Assembly: GCA_037045435.1 (NCBI GenBank)
Contig: JBAOID010000018.1
Location: 310,001-374,000, forward strand
DNA: 64,000 bases
Origin: CBDUEF01 sp018063485
Lineage (GTDB): Bacteria; Pseudomonadota; Alphaproteobacteria; Rhodobacterales; Rhodobacteraceae
Reading direction: 5' to 3'
Positions 18,029 through 27,485 of the stretch are shown here, in pieces. Both the position numbers and the translations under genes were made by a program. The first letter of the stretch is position 1, and each line of letters begins with the position of its first letter. The notes beneath the pieces are model-generated. The model was not told the origin of the DNA. It saw only the letters and a program-made list of their open reading frames with translations, and ran no database searches.

Positions 18029-19244
18029 CTATTGATAGCGCAGCGCCTCGATCGGATCGAGTTCGCGCCGCCCTGCGCGCCGGGAAATAGCCAAACACCA
18101 CTCCCACCAGCCCCGAAAATACCGAGGCCAGCAAAATGATCCCCAAATCCGGCACAAACGGCGTCGATAGCGCCCGCGCGCCGACAAACCCCAGCGCCAG
18201 CCCCAGCACGATCCCGATCGCCCCGCCCAGCAGCGACAGCACCACTGATTCCACCAGAAACTGCAACAACACTTGCCGCTGCGACGCCCCCACCGCCAGC
18301 CGGATGCCGATCTCGCGCGTGCGCTCGGTCACCGACACCAGCATGATGTTCATGATCCCGATGCCACCCACCAGCAGGCTAACCCCGGCCACCGCCGACA
18401 ACAGCCCGGTCAGGATATTGGTCACCCCGGTCAACATGGTGGTGATCTGCTCCATGTCAAAGACGTTGAAATCATCCGCATCCCCCGGTGCCACCCGCCT
18501 GCGCTCACGCATCAACCGCTCGATTTCGGCCTTGGCGCGCACCGGCTCCACCCCGTCGCGCACCGAGATATAGATCGCATCCACATCCCGGCTTCCAGAA
18601 ATCCGCCGCTGAAAGGCCCGGATCGGCATCAGGATCACATCATCTTGATCCATCCCCATGCTGGAGGCACCCTTGGCCTGCAAGACCCCGATCACCCGGC
18701 AAGAAATGGCTTTCAACCGGATCACCGCATCCAGAGGATCGCCGCTGCCAAACAGCGTTTTGCGCATCGTTGCCCCCAAAATACATGAGGTCGCCCCCGA
18801 GCGCAGCTCGCTGTCGTAAAAATCGCGCCCCTCGGCAATCGCCCAATCGCGGATCACCAGATAGCGGTTGTCGGTGCCGGTCACCGTGGTGTCCGGACTG
18901 GAACCGGCAAAAATCACCACCATCGGGCGGCTGCTGATCGGTGAGGCGGTGACCACGCTTGCCACCTCGGCCTCAATCGCGCCGGCGTCCTTGATGGACA
19001 GGCTGGGTGCCGGTGGGGCGCGTGACCCCATGCCCTGTGCCGGTGCGCCTGATCGCAAAATCAGCATGTTGCTGCCCAAAGATGCCACATCGCTTTGCAC
19101 CTGTTGGGTGGACCCTTGCCCGATGGTGACCAGCCCGATCACCGCCGCCACGCCAATCACAATCCCCAAAACCGTCAGGACAGACCGCATCGCATTGCGC
19201 CAGATCGCCGACAGCGCCAGCCTGATGGTTTCCCAAAGCATCAA
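18029..19244 (-). CDS. MacB-like ABC transporter permease (frameshift at C-terminus)
   Basis: About 405 residues. It has the MacB/FtsX permease layout: one membrane helix at the N-terminus (SVLTVLGIVIGVAAVIGLVTIG), a large periplasmic MacB_PCD-type domain, then three C-terminal helices with the signature GGIGIMNIMLVSVTERTREIGIRLAVGA. The family-typical end (LDPIEALRYQ) is present but shifted one base near 18072. As read literally, the frame would run on antisense through the Crp/Fnr gene. Removing one A gives a stop at 18029, two bases from the convergent regulator. It pairs with the adjacent ATPase and adaptor. Confidence 0.87.
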
Positions 19245-19942
19245 CCCGCCCTCCCATCCGACGCAATCCGGCCATCGACAAACTGCACCAGACGATGCGC
19301 ATAGGCCGCCATATCGGGCTCATGCGTCACCATCAGGATCGTGATCCCCTCATCGCGGTTCAGCCCTTCGAGCAGGTCCATGATCTCGCGAGAGCGGGCG
19401 GTGTCGAGATTGCCCGTTGGCTCATCGGCCAGGATCACCGCCGGGCGAGTCACAATCGCCCGCGCGATCGCCACCCGCTGCTGCTGGCCGCCCGACAGTT
19501 CCGAAGGATCATGATGTCCGCGCCCCGACAGCCCCACCTTGTCCAGCGCCGCCATCGCCCGCGCCCGGCGCTCCTCGCGTGCAACGCCCTGATAAATCAG
19601 CGGCAATTCCACGTTTTCCTCGGCAGACACCCGCGGCAACAGGTTATAGCCCTGAAACACAAAGCCCAGATAATTGCGCCGCAACAGTGCCCGCTGATCC
19701 CGGCTCAAGCCCCCCACTTCGGCCCCGCCAAAGCGGTAACTGCCAGAGCTGGGCGTATCCAGACAGCCGATGATATTCATCGCGGTCGATTTGCCCGATC
19801 CGCTTGGCCCCATGATCGCCACAAACTCGCCGCGCTGCACATCCATATCCACCGCATCCAGCGCCACCACCCGCGCGGCCCCTGCCCCATAGATCCGACC
19901 GATCCCGCGCAAGCGGATCAGCGGCGCGCCAACCTCGCTCAT
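19241..19942 (-). CDS. MacB-like ABC transporter ATP-binding protein
   Basis: 233 residues. Walker A GPSGSGKST is at 45-53, the Q-loop at about 95 (FVFQGYNLLPR), the ABC signature LSGGQQQR at about 145, Walker B VILADEPTGNLD, and the H-loop VTHEPDMAAY. This is the LolD/MacB/FtsE class, which powers extracytoplasmic mechanotransmission rather than substrate passage through a channel. Unlike MacB of E. coli the ATPase and permease are separate genes. The stop overlaps the permease start by four bases. Confidence 0.92.
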   Translation of the reverse strand: MSEVGAPLIRLRGIGRIYGAGAARVVALDAVDMDVQRGEFVAIMGPSGSGKSTAMNIIGCLDTPSSGSYRFGGAEVGGLSRDQRALLRRNYLGFVFQGYNLLPRVSAEENVELPLIYQGVAREERRARAMAALDKVGLSGRGHHDPSELSGGQQQRVAIARAIVTRPAVILADEPTGNLDTARSREIMDLLEGLNRDEGITILMVTHEPDMAAYAHRLVQFVDGRIASDGRAG

Positions 19943-21192
19943 GGCACCGCCACCACATCGGTGATCACGGCATCGCCTTCTGCCAGATCGCCCGAACGCA
20001 CCTCGCTCACCCGGCCATCACTTGCCCCCGGCACAATGCTGACCGCCACCGCCACACCATCTCGCAAAACCCAGATCTCGCGCGTGCCGCTGACCTCTTC
20101 GCTGCGGCTCACCGGGGCCAAGGACGGCGGGCGCGGGAACAGCATCCCGATCAGGCCACTACCACTCGCCCGCCCTGCCTCGGCATCACTTTCCGGCGCG
20201 TAGCGCAGTGCCGCATTCGGCACCAGCAACACCGCCTTCACTTGGTGCACCACAATCTCGGCCACCGCCGTCATTCCGGGCCGCAGCAGCCCCTCGGAAT
20301 TGTCCAGCGACAAGATCGCCTCGTAAGTCACAACGCCATCAATGGTTTTTGGTGCAAAGCGCAGTTGCGTCATCTTGGCGGCAAAGCTGCGGTCATTGAA
20401 GGCCTCGACGGTAAAGCTGGCCAGATCATCCACCTTCACCTTGCCGATATCGGCCTCGTCGATATCCACGCGCAACTCCATCTTGCGCAAATCCTCGGCC
20501 AGAGTGAACAAGACCGGTGCCTGAAACGATGACACCACGATCTGCCCCACATCAATGCTGCGGTTCAAGACAATCCCGTCAATGGGCGAACAGATACAGG
20601 CATCGGCCAGATTGGCCTCATTCACCGACAAATCCGCCTGCGACACCCGCAGATCGGCCTCGGCGCTTGCCACCGTGGCCTCGGCGCGTTGATAGACCAA
20701 ATCCGTGCCTTGAAACGCCTCCAAGGTGATGACTCCCCGCTCGGCCAGCCGCTCGGCACGCTCATAGCTGCGCTTGGCATCCACCAATGTTGTCTTGGCC
20801 AGCGCCAGCCGCGCCTCGGCGGCGGCCAGCATGGCGCGCGAATGCTCCAGACTGGCCTTCAGCTTGTGGGTATCAAGCCGCGCCAGCTCCTGCCCCTTGG
20901 TCACGGTATCATTGAAATCCACCGCCACCGATTCCACCGTACCCGACAAGGCGCTGGAAATGCCGACCAAATTGGTCGGCTCTACGGTCCCGGTCGCCGT
21001 CACCACCACCGTGACATCGCCGCGCCTGACAGTTTCGCTCACATAGCTTTGCGCAGATTGCCCGGTTGCTGCAAGCCACCACCAGATCGCCAAAGCAACC
21101 CCGACGGCCACCAGGACGACCCAGCGCCAAGGGCCGTTCGGTGATTTCCGCGACAGCACTTTTGCCTCAAGATCAAGATCGGCAGCATGCAT
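19939..21192 (-). CDS. MacA-like periplasmic adaptor (RND/HlyD family)
   Basis: 417 residues with one N-terminal membrane anchor (about residues 24-42), a coiled-coil hairpin (about 110-190, rich in Ala/Glu/Leu), a lipoyl-like domain (split around VDFNDTVTKGQELARLD) and a beta-barrel. It overlaps the ATPase start by four bases. MacA-type adaptors link the MacB permease to an outer-membrane TolC duct; no tolC gene is in the window. Possible substrates are macrolides, peptides or lipid-linked molecules. Confidence 0.9.
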   Translation of the reverse strand: MHAADLDLEAKVLSRKSPNGPWRWVVLVAVGVALAIWWWLAATGQSAQSYVSETVRRGDVTVVVTATGTVEPTNLVGISSALSGTVESVAVDFNDTVTKGQELARLDTHKLKASLEHSRAMLAAAEARLALAKTTLVDAKRSYERAERLAERGVITLEAFQGTDLVYQRAEATVASAEADLRVSQADLSVNEANLADACICSPIDGIVLNRSIDVGQIVVSSFQAPVLFTLAEDLRKMELRVDIDEADIGKVKVDDLASFTVEAFNDRSFAAKMTQLRFAPKTIDGVVTYEAILSLDNSEGLLRPGMTAVAEIVVHQVKAVLLVPNAALRYAPESDAEAGRASGSGLIGMLFPRPPSLAPVSRSEEVSGTREIWVLRDGVAVAVSIVPGASDGRVSEVRSGDLAEGDAVITDVVAVP

Positions 21193-21362
21193 GGCCTACC
21201 CCTTATATTACCTGAAAAGCCTGCCACAAGCGCTGCACCCCGGCATTGATGCAAAACAAACCGCGGTGCAATGGCGCAACCCCCACCCTTGATCCGACAG
21301 CAAGTCCTTGCCCGCCCGCCCCCTCTCGTTTAATCAGGAAGAATACCAATGAAAGGCCCCAA

Positions 21363-22148
21363 ATGCGCATTCTGATCACCAATGATGATGGCATCAACGC
21401 GCCGGGGCTTGAGGTGCTGACCCGCATCGCCACCGATATCGCCGGACACAAGGGCGAGGTCTGGACCGTGGCCCCCGCATTCGAGCAATCGGGCGTCGGC
21501 CATTGCATCAGCTATACCCGCCCGATGCTGATCGCCAAACTGGGCCACCGCCGTTATGCCGCCGAAGGCAGCCCCGCCGATTGCATATTGGCAGGCGTTT
21601 TCGACGTGATGGAGGGGCATAAACCCGATCTGGTGCTGTCGGGCGTCAACCGGGGCAACAACTCGGCCGAAAACGTGCTTTATTCCGGCACCATTGGCGG
21701 CGCGATGGAGGCGGCGCTGCATGGCATCCCGTCGATTGCACTGTCGCAATTCATGGGGCCAAAAACCATGGAGCTTGCCGACCCATTCGAGGCCGCAAGC
21801 ACTCATGGCACCTCCATCGTGCGGATGTTGCTCAACAAGGGCCTGTGGAACGGCGGTGATTACCGCACCTTTTACAACGTGAACTTCCCGCCCGTGCCTG
21901 CATCGGATGTGCGCGGCCATACGGTGGCGGCACAAGGGTTCCGCCGAGATAGCGCCTTTGGGGTTGCTCCGCAAATCTCGCCGGCAGGCAAACGGTTCTT
22001 GTGGATCAAGGGCGGCCCGCAGCAAACCCCCACGCTTCCCGGCACCGATGCCGCCGTGAACCTTGGCGGCTATATTTCGATCACGCCCATGCGCGCGGAC
22101 CTGACCGCCCATGATGAACTTGCCCCCCTCATGGCGGCACTTGCATGA
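21363..22148 (+). CDS. surE: 5'/3'-nucleotidase SurE
   Basis: 261 residues. The SurE metal site is clear: ILITNDDGINAPGLEVL (D8 and D9) and LVLSGVNRGNNSAENVLYSGTIGGAMEAALHG. The enzyme dephosphorylates nucleoside monophosphates and is a survival factor. The start at 21363 begins with the conserved MRILITNDDG. It overlaps pcm by four bases, the common surE-pcm-nlpD arrangement. Confidence 0.95.
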   Translation: MRILITNDDGINAPGLEVLTRIATDIAGHKGEVWTVAPAFEQSGVGHCISYTRPMLIAKLGHRRYAAEGSPADCILAGVFDVMEGHKPDLVLSGVNRGNNSAENVLYSGTIGGAMEAALHGIPSIALSQFMGPKTMELADPFEAASTHGTSIVRMLLNKGLWNGGDYRTFYNVNFPPVPASDVRGHTVAAQGFRRDSAFGVAPQISPAGKRFLWIKGGPQQTPTLPGTDAAVNLGGYISITPMRADLTAHDELAPLMAALA

Positions 22149-22807
22149 CAGACCCAGAACCGCCCCAAGACGAGGCGGCCGAACGCAAGATGCGTTTTCT
22201 TTATGCGTTGCGTTCGCGCGGCGTTACCGACGCCCGCGTGTTGACTGCGATGGAGCAAGTGGACCGCGGCAATTTCGTGCGCGGTCTGTTTGCCGAGCGC
22301 GCCTATGAGGACATGCCGTTGCCGATTTCCTGTGGCCAAACCATCAGCCAGCCCTCGGTGGTGGGCCTGATGACGCAGGCACTGAACGTGCAGCCCCGCG
22401 ATACCGTGTTAGAGGTAGGCACTGGTTCGGGCTATCAGGCGGCAATCCTCGCCCACCTCACCCGCAGGGTCTATACCGTGGATCGTCATCGCCGCCTTGT
22501 GGCCGAGGCGCAGGCGCTGTTTCGCGACCTTGGCCTTGTCAATATCGTGGCCATGGTCGCCGACGGCAGTTATGGCCTGCCCGATCAGGCCCCGTTTGAC
22601 CGCATCATTGTCACCGCCGCCGCCGAAGACCCGCCCGGACCGCTCTTGGCGCAGCTCAAGATCGGCGGTATCATGGTGGTGCCGGTCGGCCAATCTGATA
22701 CGGTGCAGCATCTGATCAAGGTCACCCGCAATGAGCGCGGTTATGATTACGAAGAATTGCGCCCGGTGCGCTTTGTCCCGCTTGTCGAAGGCTTGGGCAA
22801 TGAGTAG
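22145..22807 (+). CDS. pcm: Protein-L-isoaspartate O-methyltransferase
   Basis: 220 residues. The SAM-binding motif I is VLEVGTGSGYQAAILA (about residues 88-103), with the upstream family motif LPISCGQTISQPSVVGLMTQAL. It methylates isoaspartyl residues in aged proteins, leading to repair. It is coupled to surE through ATGA and followed by nlpD after about 57 bp. Confidence 0.95.
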   Translation: MTDPEPPQDEAAERKMRFLYALRSRGVTDARVLTAMEQVDRGNFVRGLFAERAYEDMPLPISCGQTISQPSVVGLMTQALNVQPRDTVLEVGTGSGYQAAILAHLTRRVYTVDRHRRLVAEAQALFRDLGLVNIVAMVADGSYGLPDQAPFDRIIVTAAAEDPPGPLLAQLKIGGIMVVPVGQSDTVQHLIKVTRNERGYDYEELRPVRFVPLVEGLGNE

Positions 22808-22864
22808 CCGGGAATTGTGAAATCCCGCTCCGGGACCAACCCGGACAGTTTGAATGAGGCGCGC

Positions 22865-24019
22865 ATGACACCGACACGGATCTCAATGCTTGGCATTTCG
22901 GCGCTGCTGATGCTGTCTGCCTGCGGCGGCACGCCGATAGACTGGGATCTGCGCGGCGGCAACAGGGGGCTGTCCACCAGTTCTGCCGCCCGAAGTGCCA
23001 CCCAGGATCGCCCCACACCGGACGCGCGCGGAGTGATTTCTTACCCCGGCTATCAGGTGGCCGTGGCACAGCGCGGCGATACCGTTGCCTCGGTTGCCGC
23101 CCGCATCGGGGTGAATGCCGACGAATTGGCGCGCTACAATGCGCTGAAGCCCGGTGACGGGTTGCGCAGTGGCGAAGTGCTGGCCCTGCCCGGTCGGGTA
23201 TCGGCAGCCCCTGCCGGAACCACCGGCCAAATCATCGGCGGCCCGAACTCGGGTGGCCCGATTGACGTGAGCACCATCGCCACCACCGCGCTGGACCGCG
23301 TTGGCCCCTCGCCCACAACCGCCCCGCGCACCAGCGGTGCCGAGCCGGTCCGCCATAAGGTGGCGCGCGGAGAAACCGCCTTTACCATCGCGCGCAGCTA
23401 TAATGTCTCGGCCAAATCGCTGGCCGATTGGAACGGGCTTGGCCCCGATCTGTCTGTGCGCGAAGGCCAGTTCCTGATCATTCCGGTGGCCGGAGCAGTG
23501 GCACCGCCGTTCGCGATTGACAGTTCGGCCCCCGGCCAGGGCTCTGCCCCTCCTGAGCCGCCCTCGGCCAAAAAGCCGCTTCCGGCCGAAAAAACCACCC
23601 CGGCTGCGGACAAGACCAAGGGCCAACCGGCCTCGCCCGATCTGGGCGCACAGCGCACCTCTGCCTCGGCCTCACGCTTTGTGATGCCGCTCGATGGCAA
23701 GATCATCCGCACCTATGTCAAGAAAAAGAATGACGGCATCGACATCGCCGCCGCCGCAGGTTCACCGGTCAAGGCCGCCGCCGACGGCACCGTGGCCGCC
23801 GTCACCACAGACACCGAAGGCACCCCGATCATCGTGATCCGCCACGCTGACAATATCCTGACGGTCTATGCAGGTGTCGACGGGGCCAAGGTCGCCAAGG
23901 GGGCAGCAGTCAAGCGCGGTCAAACCATCGCCACCGTGCGCGCAGGCAACCCGGCATTCTTGCATTTCGAGGTGCGCAAAGGTGTCGAAAGCGTCGATCC
24001 GATGCCCTATGTGCAATAA
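22865..24019 (+). CDS. nlpD: NlpD-like murein hydrolase activator lipoprotein (LysM + M23)
   Basis: 384 residues. A signal peptide ends in a lipobox (LMLSAC, Cys near residue 19). Two LysM domains follow, at about 57-103 and 160-208. A Pro/Ala/Lys linker leads to a C-terminal M23 LytM domain (KKKNDGIDIAAAAGSPVKAAADGTV onwards). M23 enzymes need an HxxxD pair; here the first ligand position reads DGIDIAA with no His, so this is a degenerate domain of the type that activates amidases rather than cutting peptidoglycan itself. It probably acts in daughter-cell separation. Confidence 0.88.
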   Translation: MTPTRISMLGISALLMLSACGGTPIDWDLRGGNRGLSTSSAARSATQDRPTPDARGVISYPGYQVAVAQRGDTVASVAARIGVNADELARYNALKPGDGLRSGEVLALPGRVSAAPAGTTGQIIGGPNSGGPIDVSTIATTALDRVGPSPTTAPRTSGAEPVRHKVARGETAFTIARSYNVSAKSLADWNGLGPDLSVREGQFLIIPVAGAVAPPFAIDSSAPGQGSAPPEPPSAKKPLPAEKTTPAADKTKGQPASPDLGAQRTSASASRFVMPLDGKIIRTYVKKKNDGIDIAAAAGSPVKAAADGTVAAVTTDTEGTPIIVIRHADNILTVYAGVDGAKVAKGAAVKRGQTIATVRAGNPAFLHFEVRKGVESVDPMPYVQ

Positions 24020-24156
24020 CCGCACCTGACCATGCCCGCCGCGCAGCGTGATGCGGCCGGTTCGTTTCAGGCGGTTTCAAGCCTGAATGACATCCGCCAG
24101 GGATGGGCGCGCGGGCCGAACGCGGGCCAGCCGACGGCTTGGCGCGGCGCAGATGC

Positions 24157-24993
24157 CTATATCCGCACACCCTCGCGCGCCGCCAGATCACAGAAAAACT
24201 GCCAGGCCACCCGGCCCGACCGCCCGCCCCGCGTGGCCTGCCATTCGATCGCCTCGGCCCGCAAGCGGTCCTCGGGAACCCGCACCCCATGGGCCGCGCA
24301 ATAGCCCGCGATCATCTCCAGATATTCATCCTGCGTACAGGGGTGGAACCCCAGCCACAGCCCGAACCGGTCCGACAGCGAAACCTTTTCTTCCACCGCC
24401 TCAGCCGGGCTGATTGCGGTTGAGCGTTCATTCTCGATCATATCGCGCGGCATCAGATGGCGGCGGTTCGAGGTGGCGTAAAACAGCACATTCTCGGGCC
24501 GCCCTTCAATCCCACCATCCAGCACCGCCTTGAGGGATTTGTAATGCTGATCATCGTGGCTGAACGACAGATCATCGCAAAACAGGATAAAGCGATAAGG
24601 GGCCGCCCGCAGATGTTTCAACAGCCGCTGCACCGAGGGCAGATCATCGCGTGCCAGCTCGACAATCTTGAGATCCGGCACCTCCTCTTGAACCGCCGCA
24701 TGGACCGCCTTGACCAGACTGGATTTCCCCATCCCCCGCGCGCCCCACAAAAGCGCGTTGTTGGCAGGCAGGCCTTTGGCAAAATGGCGGGTATTTCCCA
24801 GCAAAGTATCGCGCGACCGGTTCACACCAATCAGCAACGACAAATCAACCCGCGCCACCTTTTGCACCGGCTCCAGCCGGTCTGGCTCGGTATGCCAGGC
24901 AAAGGCCCCTGCCGCGCCAAAATCGGGTGCGGGCGCTGGCACCGGGGCCAGCCGCTCCAACGCCGCCGCAATCCGCTCGAATGTGTCACTCAT
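24157..24993 (-). CDS. DUF815-family AAA-type ATPase
   Basis: 278 residues. Walker A is GARGMGKSS (about residues 86-94); the Walker B-like segment FILFCDDLSF follows at about 132, and SNRRHLMPRDM is a sensor-1-like motif typical of DUF815/COG2607 proteins. The biochemical role is unknown. The start at 24993 (MSDTFERIAAAL) overlaps the tatC stop by eight bases, so it forms the last gene of tatA-tatB-tatC-ATPase. Confidence 0.82.
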   Translation of the reverse strand: MSDTFERIAAALERLAPVPAPAPDFGAAGAFAWHTEPDRLEPVQKVARVDLSLLIGVNRSRDTLLGNTRHFAKGLPANNALLWGARGMGKSSLVKAVHAAVQEEVPDLKIVELARDDLPSVQRLLKHLRAAPYRFILFCDDLSFSHDDQHYKSLKAVLDGGIEGRPENVLFYATSNRRHLMPRDMIENERSTAISPAEAVEEKVSLSDRFGLWLGFHPCTQDEYLEMIAGYCAAHGVRVPEDRLRAEAIEWQATRGGRSGRVAWQFFCDLAAREGVRI

Positions 24994-25837
24994 CGGTGGC
25001 ATCAACCTCATCCACCCAAGTGCCATCCGCCCGCGCCTGGGCTTCACGGTCGCGCTCAAACCGGGTGATCAGGAAGATCGAAATCTCATACAAAGGATAG
25101 ATCGCCGCAAACAGGATCAGTTGCGAAAACACATCCGGCGGCGTCACCACTGCTGCCACGCTCAAAATCGCCACCACCGCATATTTGCGCGTGGCTTTCA
25201 GGCCCTTGGACGAAACCAGCCCGGCCTTGCCCATCAAGGTCAGCAATACCGGAAGCTGAAAGCACAGCCCAAAGGCCATTACAAAGGTCATGGTCAGCGA
25301 CAGGAACGCCTCAACCGAGCCTTGGAATTCAACATTCAGCCCGGTTTTGGGCAGGTTGGTCCCGTGGATCAGATCAGCCGAGAAGCTGTCCTGAAAGCCA
25401 AGGAAAAATGCGAAAGCAAAGGGCAAAATCACATAATAGGCAAAGGCCGCCCCGATCAGGAACATCGCCGGCGAGGCCACCAGAAACGGCAGGAACGCAT
25501 TTCGCTCATTACGATACAGGCCGGGGGCCACGAACCGCCACATCTGAAAGGCGATGATCGGAAACGCCATGGCAAAGCCGCCCCAGACCGCGATCTTTAT
25601 GGCGACGAAAAAGCCCTCCTGCATCTTGATCAAGACCAGATGGCATTCCTGGCCACGTTCGGCCAGAACCTGACACATCGGGGCCGACAGGAACTTGAAG
25701 ATCGGTTGCCAGATCACATAACCGATGATGAAGCACACAGCAAAGGCCGCAAGCGAATACAGGATCCGGTTGCGCAGCTCTTTCAGATGCTCGATCAGCG
25801 GGGCCGAGCTGTCGTCAACACTATCGGTCTGGCTCAT
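24986..25837 (-). CDS. tatC: Twin-arginine translocase subunit TatC
   Basis: 283 residues with six membrane helices. The family landmarks are HLKELRNRILYSL near the N-terminus, FKVPLF-type membrane helices, and the FGLCFQLPVLLTLMGKAGLVS segment. TatC binds the twin-arginine signal peptide of folded exported proteins. It overlaps the tatB stop by four bases and the ATPase start by eight. Confidence 0.95.
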   Translation of the reverse strand: MSQTDSVDDSSAPLIEHLKELRNRILYSLAAFAVCFIIGYVIWQPIFKFLSAPMCQVLAERGQECHLVLIKMQEGFFVAIKIAVWGGFAMAFPIIAFQMWRFVAPGLYRNERNAFLPFLVASPAMFLIGAAFAYYVILPFAFAFFLGFQDSFSADLIHGTNLPKTGLNVEFQGSVEAFLSLTMTFVMAFGLCFQLPVLLTLMGKAGLVSSKGLKATRKYAVVAILSVAAVVTPPDVFSQLILFAAIYPLYEISIFLITRFERDREAQARADGTWVDEVDATDE

Positions 25838-26418
25838 GCTTCATCGGCTTTCTTGACCGTTTTGCGCGGGGCGCGGGGCTTGGGAGCAACGGGTGCGGTT
25901 TCAGCAGCGGGTTTCGCCCTTGGTTTCGCGGCCGCCTTCTTGACCACGGGCGTGGGCGCATTCACCGCCTTCAACTTTTCGGCCGTCTCGGCCAGGATCG
26001 CCTTTTTCGCCGCCTGCTTTTGCGCCAGTGCCTTGGTCGCCGGCCCCATTTCCGGGGTCACTCCTGCCACGGGTTCTGCCGCCGCAACCGGCGTTATCAC
26101 CCGTGCCGCCGGGCTAGCCGTCGGTTTGACCGCGTTCTTGATCGGATCCCATTTCTCGAACCGATCCGCCGCATTTTTCACCGCATCAAGTCCCAGCGAT
26201 TTCGCCGAGGTCGCCGCTTTGACATCCTTGGCCACATCCGCCACGCCGGATTCCTTGGCCGCTTCCTCCATCGCCCGGCTGAACTCGCGGCCCATGGCGC
26301 GGATCTTGGCCGTAAAGCGGCCCACCTGCCGAAACATGTCGGGCAAGTCCTTTGGTCCGATCACGATCAGCGCCACAACGCCCACGACCAAAAGCTCGGA
26401 AGCCCCGATGTCAAACAT
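25834..26418 (-). CDS. tatB: Sec-independent translocase subunit TatB
   Basis: 194 residues: one N-terminal membrane helix (MFDIGASELLVVGVVALIVIGPKDLPDM), a conserved amphipathic helix, then a long charged Ala/Lys/Pro tail of low complexity. The tail length is typical of alphaproteobacterial TatB. It forms the signal-peptide receptor with TatC. Confidence 0.93.
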   Translation of the reverse strand: MFDIGASELLVVGVVALIVIGPKDLPDMFRQVGRFTAKIRAMGREFSRAMEEAAKESGVADVAKDVKAATSAKSLGLDAVKNAADRFEKWDPIKNAVKPTASPAARVITPVAAAEPVAGVTPEMGPATKALAQKQAAKKAILAETAEKLKAVNAPTPVVKKAAAKPRAKPAAETAPVAPKPRAPRKTVKKADEA

Positions 26419-26441
26419 GCTGAAATTCCCTCAAGTGGTTT

Positions 26442-26648
26442 TCAAACCTTGTCTTTTTCAGCAGGGGTCACGTCTTTGGCCGCCGTCGATGCCTCTTTCT
26501 CGATCTCTTCGGTGCCATCCTTCACGCCCTTCTTGAACGCGGTGATGCCTTTGCCCACCTCACCCATCAGCGAGCTGACCTTGCCGCGGCCAAACAGCAC
26601 CAGCACCACAATGCCGATCACCAGAAGCTGCCATGGTCCCATTTGCAT
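26442..26648 (-). CDS. tatA: Sec-independent translocase subunit TatA
   Basis: 68 residues: one membrane helix (WQLLVIGIVVLVLFGRGKVSSLMGEVGKGITAFKKG) then a short acidic/basic amphipathic tail. It polymerises to form the protein-conducting assembly. The start at 26648 (MQMGPWQ) is favoured because the bases that would encode an upstream MEEFD extension contain a GGAGG ribosome site with eight-base spacing to this ATG. About 24 bp separate it from tatB. Confidence 0.92.
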   Translation of the reverse strand: MQMGPWQLLVIGIVVLVLFGRGKVSSLMGEVGKGITAFKKGVKDGTEEIEKEASTAAKDVTPAEKDKV

Positions 26649-26770
26649 ATCGAATTCCTCCATACCGCCGCCAAGCGCGGCTCTTGCCCCCTGACTATGG
26701 GACATCGCGGCGCAATCAAAGAGCCAAACATGCAGTTTCGCCTTCCCTCCCCCCCCTGAAGCTGCATATT

Positions 26771-26790
26771 ACTGACATCTATATGTCAGT
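26771..26790. promoter_or_regulatory. Palindromic operator upstream of the WYL regulator
   Basis: ACTGACAT-CTAT-ATGTCAGT, a perfect 8-bp inverted repeat with a 4-bp spacer, ending 12 bp before the regulator ATG. The TGACAT/ATGTCA symmetry resembles sites expected for YafY/DeoR-type HTH-WYL dimers, so autoregulation is likely. Confidence 0.6.
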
Positions 26791-26802
26791 TGCCTGGGGA
26801 TA

Positions 26803-27477
26803 ATGATGCGACGCTCGGACCGATTGTTTGATCTGATCCAGATGCTGCGCGACGGCCGATTGCACCGCGCCAGCGAAATGGCCGAGCGGATGCAGGTCTC
26901 GGAGCGCACCATCTGGCGCGATATGAGCACGCTAATGGAATCAGGCCTGCCACTCGAAGGCGAGCGCGGCGTCGGCTATATCTTGCGGGCGCCGATGACC
27001 CTGCCCCCGATGATGCTCAATCTGGCCGAACTTGAGGCTTTGCGGGCGGGGTTGAGCCATGTCGCACAAGGTGCCGATAGCGGGATGGCGAGGGCGGCGC
27101 GCGGTCTGGCAATGAAGATCGCGGCCGTCACCCCAGCGCCGATTTCCGCCGATCCTGACAATTTATTTGCTCTGCACCCCAAGAAACCCGCCCGCCAAAA
27201 GCCGTATCTGCCACCGCTGCGCGCCGCAATCCGCAGCAAGGAACGGGTGACGCTCAGCTATCTGGAATTCGATGGCCAGGAAAGCCACGGCGATACCCGG
27301 CCCCTGCGACTGGATCTCGACGGGCGGGTCTGGACCCTGATCACCTGGTGCGAATCACGCAATGACTTCCGTACCTTCCGGGTGGACAGAATACTCGCCG
27401 TGCAGCGCACGGGTGAGAGATTTGCAGCGGAAAAGGGCAAGACCCTGGCCGATCTGGCCCTGCGAACTGGCCTATAG
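26803..27477 (+). CDS. HTH-WYL (YafY-type) transcriptional regulator
   Basis: 224 residues: an N-terminal HTH_11 domain (MRRSDRLFDLIQMLRDGRLHRASEMAERMQVSERTIWRD, residues 2-40) and a C-terminal WYL-like ligand-binding domain (ERVTLSYLEFDGQ, RPLRLDLDGRVWTLITWCE, FRTFRVDRI). WYL regulators bind small molecules or nucleic acids and control diverse stress genes. Its own promoter holds the perfect inverted repeat at 26771. It is convergent with the ABC ATPase gene, only eight bases apart. The regulated genes are unknown. Confidence 0.87.
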   Translation: MMRRSDRLFDLIQMLRDGRLHRASEMAERMQVSERTIWRDMSTLMESGLPLEGERGVGYILRAPMTLPPMMLNLAELEALRAGLSHVAQGADSGMARAARGLAMKIAAVTPAPISADPDNLFALHPKKPARQKPYLPPLRAAIRSKERVTLSYLEFDGQESHGDTRPLRLDLDGRVWTLITWCESRNDFRTFRVDRILAVQRTGERFAAEKGKTLADLALRTGL

Positions 27478-27485
27478 GCCAAAGG

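Noticed and set aside
17787..19244. A 485-residue MacB-like permease with a novel C-terminal tail
   Set aside because: The tail is antisense to the Crp/Fnr gene; dropping one base near 18072 gives the usual LDPIEALRYQ ending.
24710..26536. 608-residue plus-strand open frame opposite tatC and tatB
   Set aside because: It lies antisense to well-supported tat genes and shows no recognisable family.
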